Assembly: GCA_942490775.1 (NCBI GenBank)
Contig: CALNYL010000005.1
Coordinates: 7,371 to 71,370 of the forward strand
Length of the DNA: 64,000 nt
Origin: UBA6489 sp942490775
GTDB lineage: Bacteria; Patescibacteriota; Gracilibacteria; BD1-5; UBA6164
Direction of reading: 5' to 3'
The notes under the pieces are model-generated. The model saw only the letters and a list, made by a program, of their open reading frames with translations, was not told the DNA's origin and did not search any database. Each line of letters starts with the position of its first letter. Within the stretch, counting starts at the first letter, position 1. Below, one piece after another: positions 1 to 11,520 of the stretch. The translations under genes were made by a program, and so were the position numbers.

Positions 1-2
1 GC

Positions 3-383
3 CTTCCAAATAGCTTAAAAACCGAAACAATAGAATATAGAAAAGACCTAGTTAATAAAAATTTATTTGAACTAGTTACAAAATACGAAAACGAAGATTA
101 TTTATTACTAAGACCTCTGAAATTCAAAAAGCAAAACAACATACCATACGACGAAGAAATAAAAGTAGAACATCTAAAAAACATAATAGAATACTGAAAA
201 GTAGATAACTTTACATTTAAAGGAAAAAGCATAAAAAAACTGATGTATTTTTCTATAAACCAAAATAATATTTCAGCAATACTAGAACAATCAGAATATA
301 ATCTAGAATGATACTACTTATTTAAATGGAAACTAGAAGACTGAAGCTACGAATATAGACTAGCCTACGATGTAGAATTTTAA
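3..383 (+). CDS. Partial hypothetical protein (C-terminal part)
   Basis: Open from the window edge to a TAA at 381-383, giving 126 visible residues. The frame is open only if TGA is glycine, for example in IIEYGKVDN and KLEDGSYEYR. The visible part is charged, rich in Lys, Glu, Asn and Tyr, with no membrane segment and no motif I recognise. It converges on the Fic gene, with only 56 bases between the two stops. The start lies outside the window, so family and length cannot be judged. Confidence 0.6.
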
Positions 384-390
384 TAAAAAC

Positions 391-462
391 AAAAGGCTAA
401 AACTATAAAATAATAATAAAACGAGGTTTTAGCAATCTTTTATACCAAACATTTAGAAAAAA
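391..462. repeat. Dispersed repeat, copy 1
   Basis: About 70 bases that recur at 2814-2880. The best-kept core is CGAGGTTTTAGCAATCTTTT followed by ATACCAAA; copy 2 has GCGAGGTGTTAGTAATCTTT at the same place. It overlaps the last codons of the Fic gene and sits between two convergent genes, as copy 2 does. Function unknown: a 3' end or terminator element, or a small mobile relic. Confidence 0.5.
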
Positions 463-1954
463 GTTTATTTATTTCTTCCAGAATATCCCTACTAACTCAC
501 CTCTTTTCTAAAATTTTAAATTTATTCTTACTCAACTCTCAATTATTCTCAATCAAATTCTTAGTAATAAAAGACACATTATTTGAAGAAATATTATAAC
601 TTGAATCAATCAAAGTATAAACCTTATGAAACCTATAAATATATTCAAGCTCTCTCTTGTAATCAATATTTATACTATCCTCTAAAACACCATAAAAATA
701 ATTTAAAATATCAGTAAAATCCAAATTTCTATAAACCATAGAAGTATCATTTAAAACCTCTATATCACCATCATTTTTTTCATCATAATCTATGAAATCC
801 AATAATACACCTGAAATCTCCTCAAGTTGTTTATAATAAACATCCTTATTAAGAGCAATATAAGCACTCACAGGCAATATAATCTTATTATCTCATATAA
901 CTCACACTCAACTATTCAATAAACTATACTGAAGTAAAAATCTAGAAGTTCTACCATTTCAATCCAGAAAAGGATGAATAAGTACAAACTGAGTAGAAAG
1001 AATAGAAGCCAAGACTAAATAATTTAAACTATCTTTATTTTTATTATAAAAATACAATAATGCCTCCATAAGTTTTTCCACATCTTCACTTTTAGGAGGA
1101 ATATAATCTATTATATTCTCTCACATCATTCAGTTTCAAGATCAAATATAGTTTTGAGAATTTCTATAACTAGATAAATTATCAGAATAAATTGTATTAT
1201 AATAATTTACTAAATCATCTCATCTTAATTCACCCTTTATAGGAATATTAGAAATTAATTTTAAAAATCACCTATTTTTACTCTGATGAAACTTTTCACC
1301 CTCTATTTCCAAACTCCCTTTAGTCTCTTTCGTATACAAATAATTTATAGCCTTCTCTATAATCTTTGAATCAAACTCATTATTTATATTCTCTAAACTC
1401 TTATTAAAATCACAAGAAAATATTTCTTTTCTAAGTTTATTTTTAAAAATCATAGGATTAAACTCTCAAGTCCTTCATAAACTATTATCTATAATTTTAT
1501 ATTTTTTATTAACATCTCAATTACTTTCACTCGTTAAAAAAATATTTTCACTCAAAAGATTCACATTAGACTTTTTTACTATAAAACAATCTCACAAATC
1601 AATATCTATTTTCAAATAAACCTCCATCAAAAATCATATTCTCCTCAAAAACTCTGAATTTGGTTTATTTTGTAAGTTTTCAATAAATTCTCTCAAATCA
1701 ATTGTTTTAAGTATCTCAACCAAAATAAATCAATTCAAACTAAAAAAAACTTCCTCAAAGTTTTTTAGCAAAAAAATACAATTATGTAAAGAACTACTTA
1801 ATATTTCCTCATTATTATATGAATAATAACGAACATTATCATTATTATTCTTTTTATATGAACTAAATACCGTATCAAAACTCAAATGAATATTTTTTAT
1901 TCATAAAACTCTCCTATAATATGAAAGTCCTATATATTTTTGATTATTCTGCAT
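440..1954 (-). CDS. Fic/DOC family protein (probable AMP transferase)
   Basis: 504 residues, ATG at 1954, TAA at 440-442. The Fic core motif HPFLDGNGR is at about residues 327-335; its glycine in DGNGR is a TGA codon. The His acts as general base and the following residues form the anion hole that binds ATP phosphates. A likely inhibitory motif SxxxEG (SLEIEG) is at about residues 214-219, upstream of the Fic core as in class II Fic proteins that are self-inhibited. Family knowledge: such enzymes transfer AMP from ATP to a Ser, Thr or Tyr hydroxyl on a target protein. The first ~160 residues match nothing I know. It stands alone, convergent with the preceding gene, with no obvious antitoxin beside it. 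The target is unknown. Confidence 0.85.
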
Positions 1955-2268
1955 AATTTTATTTATTAAATCATCACACTTTGTATAGTGATAGTTCGTT
2001 AACAGAGAGTTTTACCCCTTTTGAAAATTAATTTATATAAAACCTCATTAAAATAATTATACTTTTTTTTAGTAGAAAACAAGTTTTTATACTTTTATTA
2101 TAATTTTTTATAGAAAATACACTTTTTTCAAAGAAAAATAAATATTCTAAACTTTTTTATGGTTTTATCGTAAAATAATTTTGAAAAATCTAAACAAATC
2201 TATTATACTTAAAAAAGAGTTTAGTTTACAAAATAACTGCTTTTGTAGAATATAAAAATAATAACCAT

Positions 2269-2790
2269 ATGCTATACCTAGAAATACTACTTTTTATAAT
2301 TATTATGACAACAATGTTATCCTTTATATCACTAGCACCTTGGGTACCAACCAAGAAAAAGGACCTAATAAGGATAAACAAAATACTAAAACTAAAAAAA
2401 TGAGAAAAATTTTTAGAAATGTGATGCTGAACAGCAAAAGTATGTTTATACATAGCAAAAAATAACCCAGATTCACAAATAATCTGAATAGAATTATCAC
2501 CACTATTCTATACTATATCAAAAATTAAAATATTTCTAAGCAGAACTAAAAACATAAATATAATCTATGGAAATGCCTTAAAACTAAATCTAGAAAACTA
2601 TAATATTATATATATCTTTGGCTTACCAGAAACAATAACTAAAAAAGTATTTCCAAAAATTAGTAAAATAAAAAATAAGAACTTTCGTCTTATTTCCTAT
2701 TGTTTCAAAATGACAAATGATTATTTCAAAGAAACCAAACACAAAACAGAAAACAGATTTGCAATATATGAGTATAAATCTTCTATATAA
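2269..2790 (+). CDS. Membrane-anchored class I SAM-dependent methyltransferase
   Basis: 173 residues. The N-terminus is a hydrophobic segment (about residues 2-23, LYLEILLFIIIMTTMLSFIS) followed by APWVPT. SAM-binding motif I appears as FLEMGCGTAKV at about residues 48-58, then an acidic residue closes strand 2 (IIGIELS). This arrangement of one membrane anchor, a W/F-V-P-T/S segment and a short Rossmann fold resembles bacterial FAM173-like protein-lysine methyltransferases, but assignment to that family is tentative. Two of the conserved glycines are TGA codons. The substrate is not known. Its 3' end is followed by copy 2 of the dispersed repeat and by convergent thrH. Confidence 0.7.
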
Positions 2791-2813
2791 GAATAAAGCT
2801 TTAATAAGACCAT

Positions 2814-2880
2814 AAAGGTAAGAGACTAGAAAAATAATAATTAAGCGAGGTGTTAGTAATCTTTTATACCAAAGATTATT
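2814..2880. repeat. Dispersed repeat, copy 2
   Basis: Second copy of the element at 391-462, again between a plus-strand gene and a convergent minus-strand gene. The shared core runs through GAGGTGTTAGTAATCTTTT and ATACCAAA. No open frame of its own. See the first copy for alternatives. Confidence 0.5.
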
Positions 2881-2941
2881 TGTAAAAAAAGTTGCTCATC
2901 AAGTGTATTATTATTTCTCTAAGCTACTATACAAAATAAAG

Positions 2942-3559
2942 TTATCTAACTACCTCCTCCAAAAATCTACTTATAAATCTCTTTAACTCTTCATAGTCAT
3001 TCGCTATATCTATTTCAGGAAAAGCATCAGTAGCCTTTTTTCAAGGCTGAAAAAAACAACCATAATCAGCTTCCTTTAGCATTCCAGTATCATTGAAAGA
3101 ATCTCAAGTTGCAAATGTTCTAAAATTTAGTTCCTTAAACTTCTTTACCGCCTCAGTTTTTTGATCTTCTATTCTGTGAGAATAATCAACTATTCTATCA
3201 TTTACAATTTTGAAATTATGACAAAAAATAGTAGGATTTCATAGCTTTCTAACAAAAGGCTTTCATAATTCTATAAAAGTATCTGAAAGAATTATCACTT
3301 CCATCCTATCCCTTGCCCAATTAAGAAAATCCAAAGCTCAAGGAAGCAAATCCACTTTAGACAATATCTCCTGAATTCTACTATAAGTTATATTATTTTC
3401 ATTTAGATACTTTAATCTATGCTCCATTAACTTTTTATTATCATCAATATCTTTTGTCGTAAGCATAAGCTCCTCCACATTTGCCTCTTTTGCCACAGAT
3501 TGCCAAAGCTCTGGAGTAAGTACGGATTCCATATCTATACATAATATTGTTTGTGTCAT
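2942..3559 (-). CDS. thrH: ThrH-type phosphoserine phosphatase / homoserine phosphotransferase
   Basis: 205 residues, ATG at 3559, TAA at 2942-2944; the length matches ThrH. HAD-superfamily motifs are visible: the nucleophile region CIDMESV near the start (ThrH proteins have D-x-E there), motif II in VIILSDTF, the basic motif III region, and motif IV GDSFNDTGML. ThrH of Pseudomonas dephosphorylates phosphoserine and can move the phosphate to homoserine. Here it would act in the cytoplasm in serine or threonine metabolism, but no other ser/thr biosynthetic gene lies nearby. Upstream, in the same orientation, is the AvtA-type aminotransferase, separated by 135 bases that hold a palindromic repeat. 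Several glycines are TGA. Confidence 0.85.
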
Positions 3560-3600
3560 AAAATATTTTTTAGTATAATAAAATAACTACAGAATTGTAG

Positions 3601-3645
3601 CCTCTTTCCCCTGAGAAGGAGAGAGAATTTAGAGAGAAATTTTCT
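3601..3645. repeat. Palindromic element (CTCCTgagAAGGAG type), intergenic
   Basis: Contains CCCCTGAGAAGGAGAGAGAA inside a short imperfect palindrome. The same element type lies at 35100-35160 between genes and at 24808-24841 in frame within a helicase. Located between thrH and avtA. Confidence 0.6.
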
Positions 3646-3694
3646 ATTTTTCAAGACAAAAAACTTTTTGTCTTTTTTATACTTTCAAGGATGA

Positions 3695-4948
3695 TTATTT
3701 GTAAACATCCCTTATCACTTCTGATAATATCTTAGCAGCTTTTTCTATCTGCTCATCCTCAACAGTTATACTAATCCTAATACACTCCCTAGAATGCTTT
3801 ACCTTATCCTTATCTATACCATTAAAAAAAGCATTTCAAGGTACAAATAAAACTCACTGCTCCTTCAACCTCTCATAAAGCTCATCATCAGTAATAGGTA
3901 AATCCTCAAACCACAAGAAACTAAACATAGAACCCTGAACCTCATGTAAATACCAAGGTATACTATCAGGCATATACTTATTTAAACACTCCTCTAATAA
4001 ATCAGACTTTTTCTTATATCTAGGCTGTATTATTTCCTTTGATACCTTTTTTAATTCTCAACTTTCTAATGCAGACGAAATTAATGCCTGTCAGAACCTA
4101 GAAGACATTAATGATAAGTTTGCATGAAAGTTTTCTAGATATTTTATAAATTTAGGGTTTCAAATTGATACTCATACTCTTTCTCAAGGCAATCAAGCTT
4201 TTGAAAAACTCATTGTATAAACAGTATTTCTATGAAATTTAGTTTTCATCTCTCAGTAAACCAAATTTGGGATAGGAGAAGCATAAGCCGAATCTACAAA
4301 TACTGGTATATCAGTTCATTTTACAAAATCATATATTTTTTCTACCTCTTCCTCTGTCATTAGATTTCAAGTTGGATTACAAGGTCTAGAGAAAACAACA
4401 GCTCATATTTCATCTATATTTGGGAAGTTATTAGTTTCTAATTTGTATTTAAATTTATGTTTTCAAGTTTTTTCTGGTTTTGGGGGTACTGATATAAACA
4501 TATCTTCACTAAGTCACATTCAACTATATCATGTGTAGTCAGGGGACTGTGGTAGAAACATTTTTTTTATTTTCCCATCCTGCATTTCTCAAGCAAAAGC
4601 ATTTACTCAATAAAAGAATGCCGATTGACTTCATGTTGTTACTAGTATATTTTCATCTTTTATATTTTGATCAAATTCTGTTTTGAAGAATTTTTTTAAA
4701 CTCTCCAAAAATGGAAAATATCATTTTGTTGAGCCATATCGTCATACGACTTCTCAGAAGTTTCCTGAGTCTAGTAGTTCTTTTGTATGTTTTTTCCAAA
4801 AGTTTTCTAGTTCATCAAAGACTAGAGGGTTTCATGCACTCATATTTATAACTTCTCCTGAAGCATTTTCTAGAGTTCTTTTTATATCGTTCATTATCTT
4901 TCTAACCCCTGAGAGTTTAGACATCTTTTCTCATACTATTGATACCAT
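3695..4948 (-). CDS. avtA: Valine-pyruvate aminotransferase-like PLP enzyme (AvtA family)
   Basis: 417 residues, ATG at 4948, TAA at 3695-3697. Fold-type I aminotransferase: NMSAGNPLVF near the N-terminus, SRPCNPTGN for cofactor and substrate contacts, VDSAYASP with the Asp that pairs with the PLP ring nitrogen, and SFSKAGLPGERVGV with the PLP-binding lysine. The start SGVRKIMNDI and the GLPGERVG context are typical of AvtA rather than AspC. AvtA makes valine by transfer of an amino group from alanine to 2-oxoisovalerate. No branched-chain pathway genes are nearby, so another transamination is possible. thrH lies downstream on the same strand. Confidence 0.8.
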
Positions 4949-5060
4949 AATTTAATTTTTAAAAATAATTAAAACATTGCATAAATATATAGATTTTTCC
5001 CAAATAATCAAAATTTTTATAAATCTTTATAAATCTTAAATATACACACTAAAAATTTAT

Positions 5061-5097
5061 AAAAAAATAGAGATAATTCATTATCTCTATTTTTTTA
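5061..5097. terminator. Strong hairpin terminator
   Basis: Perfect inverted repeat AAAAAAATAGAGATAA / TTATCTCTATTTTTTT with a TTCA loop; T-tracts on both strands would make it work in both directions. It lies downstream of the minus-strand surface protein gene ending at 5226. Confidence 0.85.
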
Positions 5098-5137
5098 CTT
5101 TTTTTTATAGTATTTTTAAGTTGTGATTCATATTCTT

Positions 5138-5195
5138 GTAGCCTCTTTCTTTTGTATTAAAGGAAAGAATTCAAATATGGATTATGAAGTGTAAG
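5138..5195. repeat. Palindromic element (TTGTAGCCTCTTTC type), intergenic
   Basis: Core TTGTAGCCTCTTTC, then TTTTGTATTAAAGGAAAGAA and ATGGATTAT. A close relative lies at 42630-42690 (TTGTAGCCCTCTTCC, TTTGTTTAAAGGAAGAGA, ATGGATTAT). The arms CTTTCTTTT/AAAGGAAAG pair imperfectly. Confidence 0.55.
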
Positions 5196-5225
5196 TTTAA
5201 ATACTATTTATTATTTTCCTATAAT

Positions 5226-6569
5226 TTACCCCTCTTGTCTTCTTCTTTGAAATTTAAACATAACTAATCATAGAATCATAGCCAAAATAACAAGTAATAT
5301 ATGCTCAGGTCAACCTTTTGGTAAATCGTCAATATCTTTACCAACCTCCTCAGGAGTATTTATTATTTCTTTATTAGATATATTTTCTCAAGCATTTCAT
5401 CAGGTATAACAAGTAGTACTTCATTCCTCAACTCATGCAGAACAAAGTTCAGGTTCTTCATCATCTATTTTACAAGTTTCAGAACATCAATCTCAAGAAA
5501 CTGTATTTCAATCATCACACTCCTCACCATCTTCAACTATAGAATTTCAACATTCTACTGTAGAAGAGTTTTCCTCTACTTCACAAGTTTCAGAACATCA
5601 ATCTCAAGAAACTGTATTTCAATCATCACATTCTTCACCATCTTCAACTATAGAGTTTCAGCACTCTGCTGTAGATGATATTACTTCAACTTTACAGCTT
5701 CTAGAACATCAATCTCAAGAAACTGTATTTCAGTCGTCACACTCCTCACCATCTTCAACTATATAATTTCAACACTCTGGTAAAGCAATTTCCACCTCAC
5801 AAGTTCTAGAACATCAGTCTCAAGAGTTAACATTTCAGTCATCACACTCCTCACCTACTCATACCACTCAGTTTCAACATACTTCTTCAAAACTCTCAGG
5901 AACAGTAAAATCTATAATTCAATTTACTCAAGACGATATATTTCTACCATTAACATCCTCTATAACTACTATAGTCATTTCATATTGTCTTACATGTACC
6001 ATATCTGGAGACACAGTTAAAATTAACTCATTATTATCATCTCACAACTCTATAGAATCTATAGATAATTTCTGACCGTTACTCTTATCAATTATTCTAA
6101 ATTCTCTAACAGCATCATTACTCGTATCAAGTTCTGAATTAAAAACTAAATTAATTTTGTCTAATGAATCTATTTTTGGAGATCAATCCAAACCAAACAT
6201 TCACTCTCACATATCTCACTCAGTCAAAGTTTTTGCAACTAATTCTTCTGAATAAACAGTTTCATCTCAGTTTCCATCTACAGCAGTAACTGCTATATAA
6301 TAATCTTTATCTGGTGTTAATCATTCTATTTTATAACTAGTTTCTTCTATAAGGTCAATTCATTCATTTTTATATGTTCAATCAACTGAAGATTCATCAG
6401 AATAATATATGTAGTATCCTATTGAATCACTAACTTCATCCCAAGTTATTGTTATTCAAGTATCCGAGACTTTCTCTAGACTAAGGTTATTAGGTCCAGA
6501 TAAAGCAAAAGTATTTGTTATTGATAAAAACATAAATAAACAAAGTAAAGTTAGTAGCAGTTTTTTCAT
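5226..6569 (-). CDS. Exported surface protein: fibronectin III domain, four DUF4215-type Cys-rich repeats, C-terminal anchor
   Basis: 447 residues, ATG at 6569. N-terminal signal peptide (MKKLLLTLLCLFMFLSITNT, then FA). Residues ~25-110 look like a fibronectin type III domain (LEKVSDTGITITWDEV, YYIYYSDES, YYIAVTAVD). A middle Ig-like segment follows. Then come four repeats of the Myxococcus Cys-rich type (DUF4215): CGN-x-V-x-(D/G)GEECDDGN, xSGDGCSxTCxVE, each with paired cysteines. The C-terminus has a hydrophobic helix (HILLVILAMILGLVMF) followed by RRRQEG, so the protein is probably held in the membrane with the repeats outside. Role inferred: adhesion or extracellular scaffold. Divergent from the pilin-like gene at 6652; the upstream spacer is only 82 bases. 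Confidence 0.8.
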
Positions 6570-6651
6570 AAAATCTTTTTAAAAAATAATGTTGCCTTTT
6601 TTTAAAGTAAATTTATTATAGTACATATTTATTTATTTTTCAAATATTTGT

Positions 6652-7209
6652 ATGAAAATTTTAAGATTTAGTAAAAAATTGTGATTTACATTGATAGAAG
6701 TTCTTGTAGTTATATCTATTATAGCAATATTAGTCGTTTGAATTGCCAGACTTGATTTTAATAGATTATCAGGTAAGCAAAAGGTTGAGATATTTTGAAA
6801 CAAAATAGTATCAAACATAGAAACGATTATGACAAATGCACTTTTATGAAAATGAGTATGAGAAAAGTTATACACACCAGATGAATGGAAAATTGAAATA
6901 TCAGAAGCAGGTAGCTGAAAACTAATAACCAGCTATCTAAGCTGAAGTTCACGGATATATCATAGTATAGACTCTATGGATAATATAACATATCCCTACT
7001 CTATAAGTAATATAGAATGTAAAGATTTAGTATTTCCCTATTCCACATGAGCTTTATCAAGCTCAACATGAACAATAATAATAAACCAAGGAAACCTTTC
7101 TCTCTCTGGATGTCAAGATACAGGCTATAGGATAATAAAATTTGATGCATTATATTTAGACAACAAAAGAACAATTGAACTAAATGCTATAAATGCAGTA
7201 ATAGAATAA
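6652..7209 (+). CDS. Type IV pilin-like protein (prepilin)
   Basis: 185 residues. Class III prepilin signal: a short basic leader ending KKLG, then FTLIEVLVVISIIAILVVG, with Phe at +1 and Glu at +5 for prepilin peptidase cleavage and methylation. The cleavage-site glycine is a TGA codon. Downstream is a globular domain with two cysteines (NIECKDL, LSGCQDTG) that could form a C-terminal disulfide loop. Minor pilin or pseudopilin is most likely. No pilus assembly ATPases are in the window. Confidence 0.85.
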
Positions 7210-7223
7210 TAAACTTGTTTATT

Positions 7224-8762
7224 TTATTTTTCTTCATTCTTGATAGGATTTATAAGATAAACTATAGAAATATAAATTAAAGATAAAACAGTTCAATATA
7301 AAAATACATCAATATAAACTCAAAAACGAAATTTATCTAAAAAACTATACTTATCCAATAAAAACCTTCATAAAGAATAAACAAAACCTCACAATAAAAT
7401 TATTTTAAACAAAAAAACAAAAGGAAGCCTTATATTTATATACTTCCTCACATAAATATATCACAAAACCATAAGCAAAATTTGACTAATAACAGTAACA
7501 ATACCAGCTCAATAAAAAGAATACTTAGGAATCATAATAATATTTCAAACCACATTAAAAAGAGCTATAAAAACATTTATTTTCAAAAGTAAAGACTGTT
7601 TTTTTATAGTTATAAGAGAATAAATAAATACCAGAGAAATAAAATGAAAAACAAGCACAAGCAAAACTATATTAAAAACATCAGAAGAATTATACTCCAA
7701 CAAAGGCGATAAATATTTTTCATGAGCAATTATTTTTATCACATAATCCTTAAAAAGTACTCACATAGTAAAAATAAGCATTCAAAAAGAAAAAAGCAAC
7801 TTCAAAGAAACACTAAGCATATTTATTAACTTGCTTTCCTTTCAATCTCTATAAAGCTTTGTCAAAGAAGGCATAATAGAATTTAAATAAAAACCACCAA
7901 CAACCATCAAAACCTCAACAATCTTCATAGGCAAAGAATACAATGCAATAGAAACATCAGCCTTATTATCTCACTCAATAACTCATAAAAGCGATTTATC
8001 AAGCTCCTTCGTCCCCTCCATAATTCACAATAAAACTATATCAACCTTAAAATAAACCACACTCAAAAATAAAGCCAAACCATAAGGTAAAGAAATTTTA
8101 AAAATATGTTTTATATAATCAGTATCAAACTTAAATTTTAGAGAACAAATTCTCCTAGCATACAAATAATTAAGCCCCGTATTTATTACTATTCACACAA
8201 GTCATGCAATTATAATCATAGTAAAAGGAGTAAAAAAAACTTGATTATCCTCCCTAGGAAAAAGCCAAAAAACAAAAACACACACCAGAGAAACATTTAC
8301 AATCTTTCAAAAAATCGTTGAAAAAAGAGAGAATTCTACTTTCATATAAGATTGCATCAGAGCCATTATTGCAGAATTTATCAAACTCACAACAGTAAAA
8401 ATAGAAACTATAAAAATAGACATAAGAGCCAAATTACTATTATATCAAGGTAAAAAATAAGCTATACCCAAAGCTAAAAACATTATAACTACTCAAAGAA
8501 AAAATCTTAAAGTAATGACATTTCATATTATCTTAGTTGTATCTTTTTTATTATCTGTTATCTCTCTTATAGTTATTGTATAAAGTCACAAATCAGCCAA
8601 AAAAGCAAAAATTCATAAATAATTATAAACCTTATTATAAAGACCATAAAGATTAACAGGAAGATATTTTGTCAGCACACTTATAAGAAATATAGAAATA
8701 ATGACAGTTCACACCTTAGATAAAACCTGAGACAAAGTATTAGAAGCTATTTTTTTAAACAA
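7224..8762 (-). CDS. Polysaccharide flippase (Wzx/MATE-like, MVF superfamily)
   Basis: About 512 residues with some 12-14 hydrophobic helices. The N-terminal pattern FKKIASNTLSQVLSKVGTV, then YLPVNLYGLYNKVYNYLGIF, is typical of oligosaccharide flippases. No ATG fits the frame; TTG at 8762 is the best start because it puts the conserved KKIASNTLSQ at the N-terminus. The family moves lipid-linked sugar repeat units across the inner membrane during capsule, O-antigen or S-layer glycan assembly. Only one glycosyltransferase lies in the window, 36 kb away. Convergent with the pilin gene (14 bases apart). Confidence 0.8.
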
Positions 8763-8867
8763 AGGTACAATATTTAAAATATAAATTTATTATTTTCTCT
8801 TGATTTTAATCAATTTAATTATATTTTACTAAATGTACAAATATTTTTAAAAAATTAAAATAAAAAC

Positions 8868-10412
8868 ATGGAAAAAGCAAAAAAAACTATAAAACAAATT
8901 CTTTTACCAATTACAATCTTAGCTATATTAGTAATAGTATGATTATCCATATACAAATTTTATGAAGGTAAAATAGAAGATATTGATATAGATAATATAG
9001 GCATAGATGATATCCTTGATAAAGAAGGTTCATGAAATAATATCCAAGACAAAAGTTCAGAAACAACAGAAGCCATAGAAAATTCTTGAGCAACCACTAT
9101 CATAACAGAAGGAGATAGCGAAACATTACTAGAACAAAAAATAGAAAACCTAAGAAATAGATTAAAACTAAAATGACTAATAGTAAGATGAGATTTATTC
9201 TTTGAAAATAACCAACTACCCCTAGCTCTAAAAAATTATCTACAAGTACATAAAGAAAGCCCAAACGATAATACAATAACAAAAAGACTCGGAGACACAT
9301 ATTTTGAAATGAACAACTTTGAAAAAGCATATGAATATTATAAAAACTTAAAAGAAGGAACCATACCCAAGCAACATCTTATACTAACTCTATTTTACTC
9401 AAAAGACCTAAACAAAATTGTAGATAGAAAAACCCTACAAAAAGAATTAAAACAAATGAATCTAAACGAAGAAGAACAAATCTACTACATAAACTCCATA
9501 GAATGTTTAGAAGACTTCCACATATGTAAACAAAACTTTCAAGATTATTTTAAAGAAAACGAAAAACTAAAAGACAAAAACCTAATAAGCATAAAAGAAT
9601 CAATAGAAAACTACAAAAACTCAAAAATATGAGAACTATACTATAAAAATGCTCTAATAATAGGAGAATTTTATAAAAATGAATTATACCCAGTTAGCAT
9701 AATGCTATGACAAGAACTATTAAAAGAAAAAAAAGACTATAAACCAATACTACAAATAATAGCCAAAAGCCAGTTCAACTTATGAAAATATGAAGAATCT
9801 AAAATAACCCTATCAAAATATTATTCTCTAGACGAAGACGATGCATGAATGTGTTTCCTACTAGGAGTAGTAAACTCTAAATTACAAGAGTATTTACTAA
9901 GTAATATATATTTAAACAAAGCAGAAGAAAATTGATACACACCAAAGATAGATGTAAGAAGAAGATTAATATATAATTACTATCTTATATGAAATACTGA
10001 GAAGCTCTTGTCTGACTTTAGACTACTAGTAAAAGAAGAATGAGTAGAATCAGAAGATATACAATTAGCCATCTATTATCACATAATAAACGACGAACTA
10101 GAATTTGCACTACAACAATCCAGAGAATGAGTAGAACTATTCCCAGAAGATGATATGTTTTACTGATATCTATGATGGATACTAAAAGAAAAAAAGAGGT
10201 ATACAGAAGCAGATGAAATACTAAGAAAATGACAAGAAATAAACCCCAGAAATCCTCTGATTTTATTAAACCTATGAATGCTTCAGCAACTACAATGAGA
10301 CACAGGTAAATCTGTAGCATATTTCAAAAAAACCATAAAAATAAATGAAGACTGAGAATTCTGAAGAATGGCAAAAAAGCAACTTGAGTTGATTATGGAA
10401 GAGAAGCAGTAG
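8868..10412 (+). CDS. Membrane-anchored TPR repeat protein
   Basis: 514 residues, ATG at 8868, TAG at 10410-10412. One N-terminal membrane helix (KQILLPITILAILVIVGLSI), an acidic Ser/Thr-rich linker, then alpha-helical repeats with TPR signatures in the first part (LALKNYLQVHKESPND, KRLGDTYFEMNNFEKAYEYY) and near the end (YGYLGWILKEKKRYTEADEI, LNLGMLQQLQGDTGKSVAYF). TPRs make protein contacts, so a scaffold role at the membrane is likely, perhaps in pilus or envelope assembly (inference). Followed by a strong terminator. Confidence 0.8.
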
Positions 10413-10426
10413 ATAAAAAGTAAAAT

Positions 10427-10463
10427 AAAAAAACATAAGAAATTTTTCTTATGTTTTTTTTTG
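10427..10463. terminator. Hairpin terminator
   Basis: Arms AAAAAAACATAAGAAA and TTTCTTATGTTTTTTT. It ends the TPR gene. The hairpin at 16776-16810 has the same arms, and the two flank the disrupted island. Confidence 0.85.
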
Positions 10464-10470
10464 AAAATAT

Positions 10471-10500
10471 TTGCTAAAATGGGGAGAAAAATGATATAAT
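10471..10500 (+). promoter_or_regulatory. Likely sigma-70 type promoter
   Basis: TTGCTA (10471-10476), 18-base spacer, TATAAT (10495-10500), 32 bases before the ATG of the interrupted gene. The -10 box is perfect, the -35 matches four of six positions. Confidence 0.45.
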
Positions 10501-11461
10501 TATTAGTGATTTTAAATACTTAGTAAAAAATATGGTTGATTTTGATAAAATACAAACACAATGCACAGAATGAGATAATTATCCTAATCTTAATTTGAAG
10601 CAACTTATTGAGGATGCTAAGAGGGATGGAGTTATTGATATTGATGAACTATTAGCTTTAGAAGAGAAAATTAAGGAGGATGAAAGATTAATATCTAGTA
10701 AGAATGAAATTGAATTGATTGAGCTCAAGAAATCTTTAAAAAAAGATCTTAGTTTTTTATCAAGGAATATAATAACTAAAGGAATTAATATAACCCCTTT
10801 TAATCATGATAGAATTTTTGAGTATTTAGAGTGAAAATGATATAGTTTTTCTGAAGAGGTGAAAAATAAACATGGTGAATTTGCTATTGTTTTATTAGAA
10901 GATGATGATAAAATTATTATTTTAGAGGATGAGTTTTTGTCATTTGATAATGGTGGAGTTGAATATTTGGGTGAACTTGATAATGAAGAGGAGGGGATGG
11001 AATATTTTCATGAAGATGTTTGGGCAAATTTGGAAGATGAGGATAGGCAGATGTTGTTGGAAGCTTGAATTGGTAAGGAAGAGTATAATGAAAATTTATT
11101 TTTGAAAAAGAAGTTGGGATATTCTTACGAAGAAGATAAATGTTCTTGAAATAAAAGGGAATGTTTTATTAGTAAATTAATAGAACTGAAAGGAATTTGA
11201 TTGGATTATCATTTTTTTGAGCAGTTAGGGAGTAGTGGAGATGAGATACAAAAGAATTTTGAGTTTTTTGTTAATCAGGCTTCTTCTAAGGATTTTGAAA
11301 AATGAGAAATACTTGTTTGAAAGTTATATATTCTGTGAACAGATTTTAGATATTTAACTTCTATCAAGAGTGAACTTGAAACTTTAGGAGAGAACTTTAA
11401 TCTAAATCTTAGCGATATTTTTATAATTTCTAGAGATAAATTATTAGTTCCACCTTTGATA

Positions 11462-11469
11462 ATTGAATT
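11462..11469. repeat. Target site duplication of the IS66-like element (left)
   Basis: ATTGAATT, repeated exactly at 13125-13132. Eight bases is the usual duplication length for the IS66 family. Confidence 0.9.
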
Positions 11470-11483
11470 GTTACTATCAACCG

Positions 11484-11520
11484 AAAAAAAAGCATTTCAA
11501 GTTTGAAATGCTTTTTTTTT
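11484..11520. terminator. Hairpin inside the left end of the IS66-like element
   Basis: AAAAAAAGCATTTCAA / TTTGAAATGCTTTTTTT with runs of A and T on both sides. It ends transcription of the transposase, whose stop lies at 11519, and would also stop read-through from the host gene. Confidence 0.8.
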
